Positions 62,473 through 64,000 of a stretch of 64,000 bases of DNA are shown one piece after another. Made by a program: the position numbers and the translations under genes. This DNA comes from an uncultured Clostridium sp. (lineage in GTDB: Bacteria; Bacillota; Clostridia; TANB77; CAG-508), in contig URZW01000004.1 of NCBI GenBank assembly GCA_900552555.1, forward strand, positions 25,260 to 89,259. The letters run 5' to 3'. Numbering within the stretch: the first letter of the stretch is position 1; the number at the start of each line of letters is the position of its first letter. The notes under the pieces were generated by a model, which saw nothing but the letters and a program-made list of their open reading frames with translations, ran no database searches and was not told the origin of the DNA.

Positions 62473-62928
62473 CTATTCTATTGTTGGTGTTGCTGGTGGT
62501 ATTTGTGGTTTTTGGAATGTTGGTATTGTTTCTGTAACGGCAGGTGCTGTTGTGCTTGCTGGAGCAGTTGTTGTAGTTGATGGTGCTACTGATTTTGTTG
62601 TTCCACCTGATGTTGCAGTTGAACTACTATGGCTACTGTGTGTACTACTGCTATGACTACTATGTGTGCTACTGCTTTGATGGCTTTGGTGACTTTCATG
62701 GCTTCCGTGTCCTGAGTAGCTTGATGATGAATGTGATGAGTGAGAAGAGTGTGATGAATGTGACCTGTGTGCTCCATATACTTCATCTGCAAATAGTATT
62801 CCTGCTATTAATAATAATGAACCTACTGTTAAAATTTTTCCTCTGCTTATGTTTCCCTCTTCTTCATATAAGAAATCGCTTATTTTTTTATTTATTTTTG
62901 GAATTAGTTTTTCTTTTCCTTCTTCCAT
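62473..62928 (-). CDS. hxsA: His-Xaa-Ser repeat protein (HxsA-like), presumed modification target
   Basis: A 151-residue protein. A charged N-terminus (1-30) is followed by one membrane helix (about 32-48, ILTVGSLLLIAGILF). Residues 54-104 are a His/Ser repeat with 13 histidines, first HRSHSSHSSHSSH at three-residue spacing, then SHESHQSHQ and two THSSHSSS units. A Thr/Ala/Pro tail follows. The HRSHSSHSSH motif is the signature of HxsA. GGGGGAAG lies before the ATG. With hxsB, hxsC and hxsD behind it, it is the probable substrate of the two radical SAM enzymes; the chemistry is unknown. Confidence 0.93.
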   Translation of the reverse strand: MEEGKEKLIPKINKKISDFLYEEEGNISRGKILTVGSLLLIAGILFADEVYGAHRSHSSHSSHSSHSSSSYSGHGSHESHQSHQSSSTHSSHSSSTHSSHSSSTATSGGTTKSVAPSTTTTAPASTTAPAVTETIPTFQKPQIPPATPTIE

Positions 62929-63009
62929 AACTTCCCCCTAAAATTACTTCTGATATTTTTTTATAAAATATAAAATTTAAATAAATGTGTGCACTTTATC
63001 TTTTATAAA

Positions 63010-63807
63010 TTATTTTTTGTATTCGTTATTTTTCCAAGTTCCTGTATATGTTTTTCCGTTCATTGTGTATGTCCCTTGCCCATTAAATTGGTTATCTGAA
63101 AATTCACCTGAATATGTATCTCCATTTTTGAATGTATACTTGCCTTGTCCTGACATTTTGTCTTTTGAGAAATTACCTTCGTATATGTCACCATTTGCAA
63201 ATGTGTATTTTCCTTGTCCCTCTTTTTGACCATTTTCGAAATAGCCTTCATATATTCCTTTGTCTGGTATTGTTAGTTTTCCTTTTCCATTTATTTGGTC
63301 ATTTTTCCATTCTCCTTCGTATACAGTTCCGTCATTCCATTTAAATGTCCCTGTTCCTTCTTTTTTGCCGTTTTTTACATCACCTGTATATGTTCCACTT
63401 TTTTCTGTTATTGCATCTATTTTTGCTTCATTTAGTATTTCATTTGTGTTAATTTCATTTATACTTGTTGTACTTTGCATTATAGATGTGTTTTCAATTG
63501 TATTTGCATTTACTTGTTGTGTTGTTGTATTATTACTTGGTAAATTTGCCATAAATATTACGAATAAAATTAGAATAAATATATTTTTTATGATTGTATA
63601 TTTATGGTCTTTTTCTTGTAGTTTCTTTTTTATTTCTTTGCCTACTGGTGGTAGTAGCATTATTCCTGCTATTAATATTCCTATTGATGGTATTGGTATT
63701 TCTTTAAAATACATTATAAATGCTGATATAAAAAATATGCTTATTGCCCATAGTGCTATGTTTTTTGCTTTTTCTTTTATTTTTGCTTTTTTATCTTCTT
63801 TTTCCAT
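63010..63807 (-). CDS. MORN-repeat membrane protein upstream of hxsA
   Basis: A 265-residue protein. A charged cytoplasmic start is followed by two or three hydrophobic segments (about 15-70 and 80-100, ENIFILILFVIFMANL). A linker follows, then about six MORN repeats (from about 150: GTYTGDVKNGKKEGTGTF, YEGEWKNDQINGKGKL, YEGNFSKDKMSGQGKY, YSGEFSDNQFNGQGTY). MORN units bind lipids or proteins. ATG at 63807 follows GGAAAGGA; the longer frame uses TTG without a site. It is the first gene behind the hxs promoter, and its link to HxsA is inferred from position. Confidence 0.85.
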   Translation of the reverse strand: MEKEDKKAKIKEKAKNIALWAISIFFISAFIMYFKEIPIPSIGILIAGIMLLPPVGKEIKKKLQEKDHKYTIIKNIFILILFVIFMANLPSNNTTTQQVNANTIENTSIMQSTTSINEINTNEILNEAKIDAITEKSGTYTGDVKNGKKEGTGTFKWNDGTVYEGEWKNDQINGKGKLTIPDKGIYEGYFENGQKEGQGKYTFANGDIYEGNFSKDKMSGQGKYTFKNGDTYSGEFSDNQFNGQGTYTMNGKTYTGTWKNNEYKK

Positions 63808-63902
63808 TTTTAATATCATTCCTTTCCAAATGTACAAACTTAGTGTTTTGGCTTTTTTCTTTTAAAATATCCAACATGTTTATTTTTATTTTTGTTATAG
63901 TT

Positions 63903-63931
63903 ATAATATACCTTTATTAGAAATTTGTCAA
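63903..63931 (-). promoter_or_regulatory. Promoter of the MORN-hxs operon
   Basis: On the minus strand TTGACA (63926-63931), exactly 17 bp, TATTAT (63903-63908). It is about 90 bp before the MORN gene. No other strong promoter is seen until after hxsB. Confidence 0.8.
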
Positions 63932-64000
63932 TTTTTGGAAGAAGATAATAGTGTAAAATGGTTTCGGAATATACAAAAAGAAAGTCCTTTGATATAATAA

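Noticed and set aside
62586..62792. His-rich frame (HTGHIHHTLLTHHIHH) overlapping hxsA
   Set aside because: It is a shifted-frame shadow of the His/Ser repeat. The hxsA frame has the start site and the family motif.
63958..64000. Possible plus-strand gene start (MVSEYTKRKSFDII) running off the window
   Set aside because: Only 14 codons are visible and the upstream GGAAGAAG is far away; not enough to call.

Overview
The window looks like a chromosomal segment of a low-GC, anaerobic Gram-positive bacterium of the class Clostridia, probably an uncultured or gut-type lineage. This rests on the strong A+T bias, Shine-Dalgarno sites of the GGAGG type, sigma-A promoters with 17-bp spacers, a T-box leader, LexA, RqcH, PlsY, GpsA, rubrerythrin, DUF1540 and DUF2207 proteins. 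I see no ribosomal RNA, CRISPR array, phage structural gene or complete transposase.

Layout. 1-12.2 kb: housekeeping genes, mostly on the minus strand: rsmE (cut by the window edge), rpmE, an iron alcohol dehydrogenase, a phosphofructokinase, a DUF4116 protein, trmB, a RluA-type pseudouridine synthase, a ParE/RelE-like toxin-antitoxin pair, the RNase P RNA, gpsA, plsY and der. 12.3-19.7 kb: a DUF2207 membrane protein, a roughly 480-bp hairpin element, rqcH, fba, an acetyltransferase, a peroxiredoxin and a DUF1540 peptide. 19.8-25 kb: a heterodimeric ABC exporter behind a TetR regulator that is frameshifted in this sequence. Two TGACAC-N-GTGTCA operators sit in its promoter. A decayed HAD gene follows. 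25-29.1 kb: lexA and two surface proteins, one with a cohesin-like domain and its neighbour with a dockerin.

29.4-33.9 kb is an accessory island starting at the 3' end of a tRNA-Leu gene. It holds a 5'-truncated MobV relaxase remnant, several unrecognised small genes, a lipase-like alpha/beta hydrolase, and a compact module with the architecture of a type I toxin-antitoxin system. 33.9-37.5 kb carries cell-surface genes: a C39-like peptidase with SH3 domains, a 37-residue peptide gene and a D,D-carboxypeptidase. 37.5-44.5 kb is an apparent T-box-controlled operon ending in valS and a divergent DnaB-like ATPase gene. 44.6-53.7 kb has uvrA, a DUF2974 hydrolase, rubrerythrin and a U32 peptidase.

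53.9-63.9 kb is the most interesting part. Behind one consensus promoter, all on the minus strand, lie a MORN-repeat membrane protein, a His-Xaa-Ser repeat protein (HxsA), HxsD, a prepilin-peptidase-like A24 protein, and two radical SAM maturases (HxsC and HxsB). A capsule/exopolysaccharide control cassette (Wzz-like CapA, BY-kinase CapB, PHP phosphatase CapC) and glmM follow. The natural reading is a radical-SAM peptide-modification system acting on a membrane-anchored His/Ser-rich protein, linked to envelope polysaccharide production. Its product is unknown.

The window is also dotted with short REP-like palindromes built on the core GGGGACGGTTC. Some are paired head-to-head, and some form the C-terminal codons of genes. 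There is also a second family of long hairpin elements.
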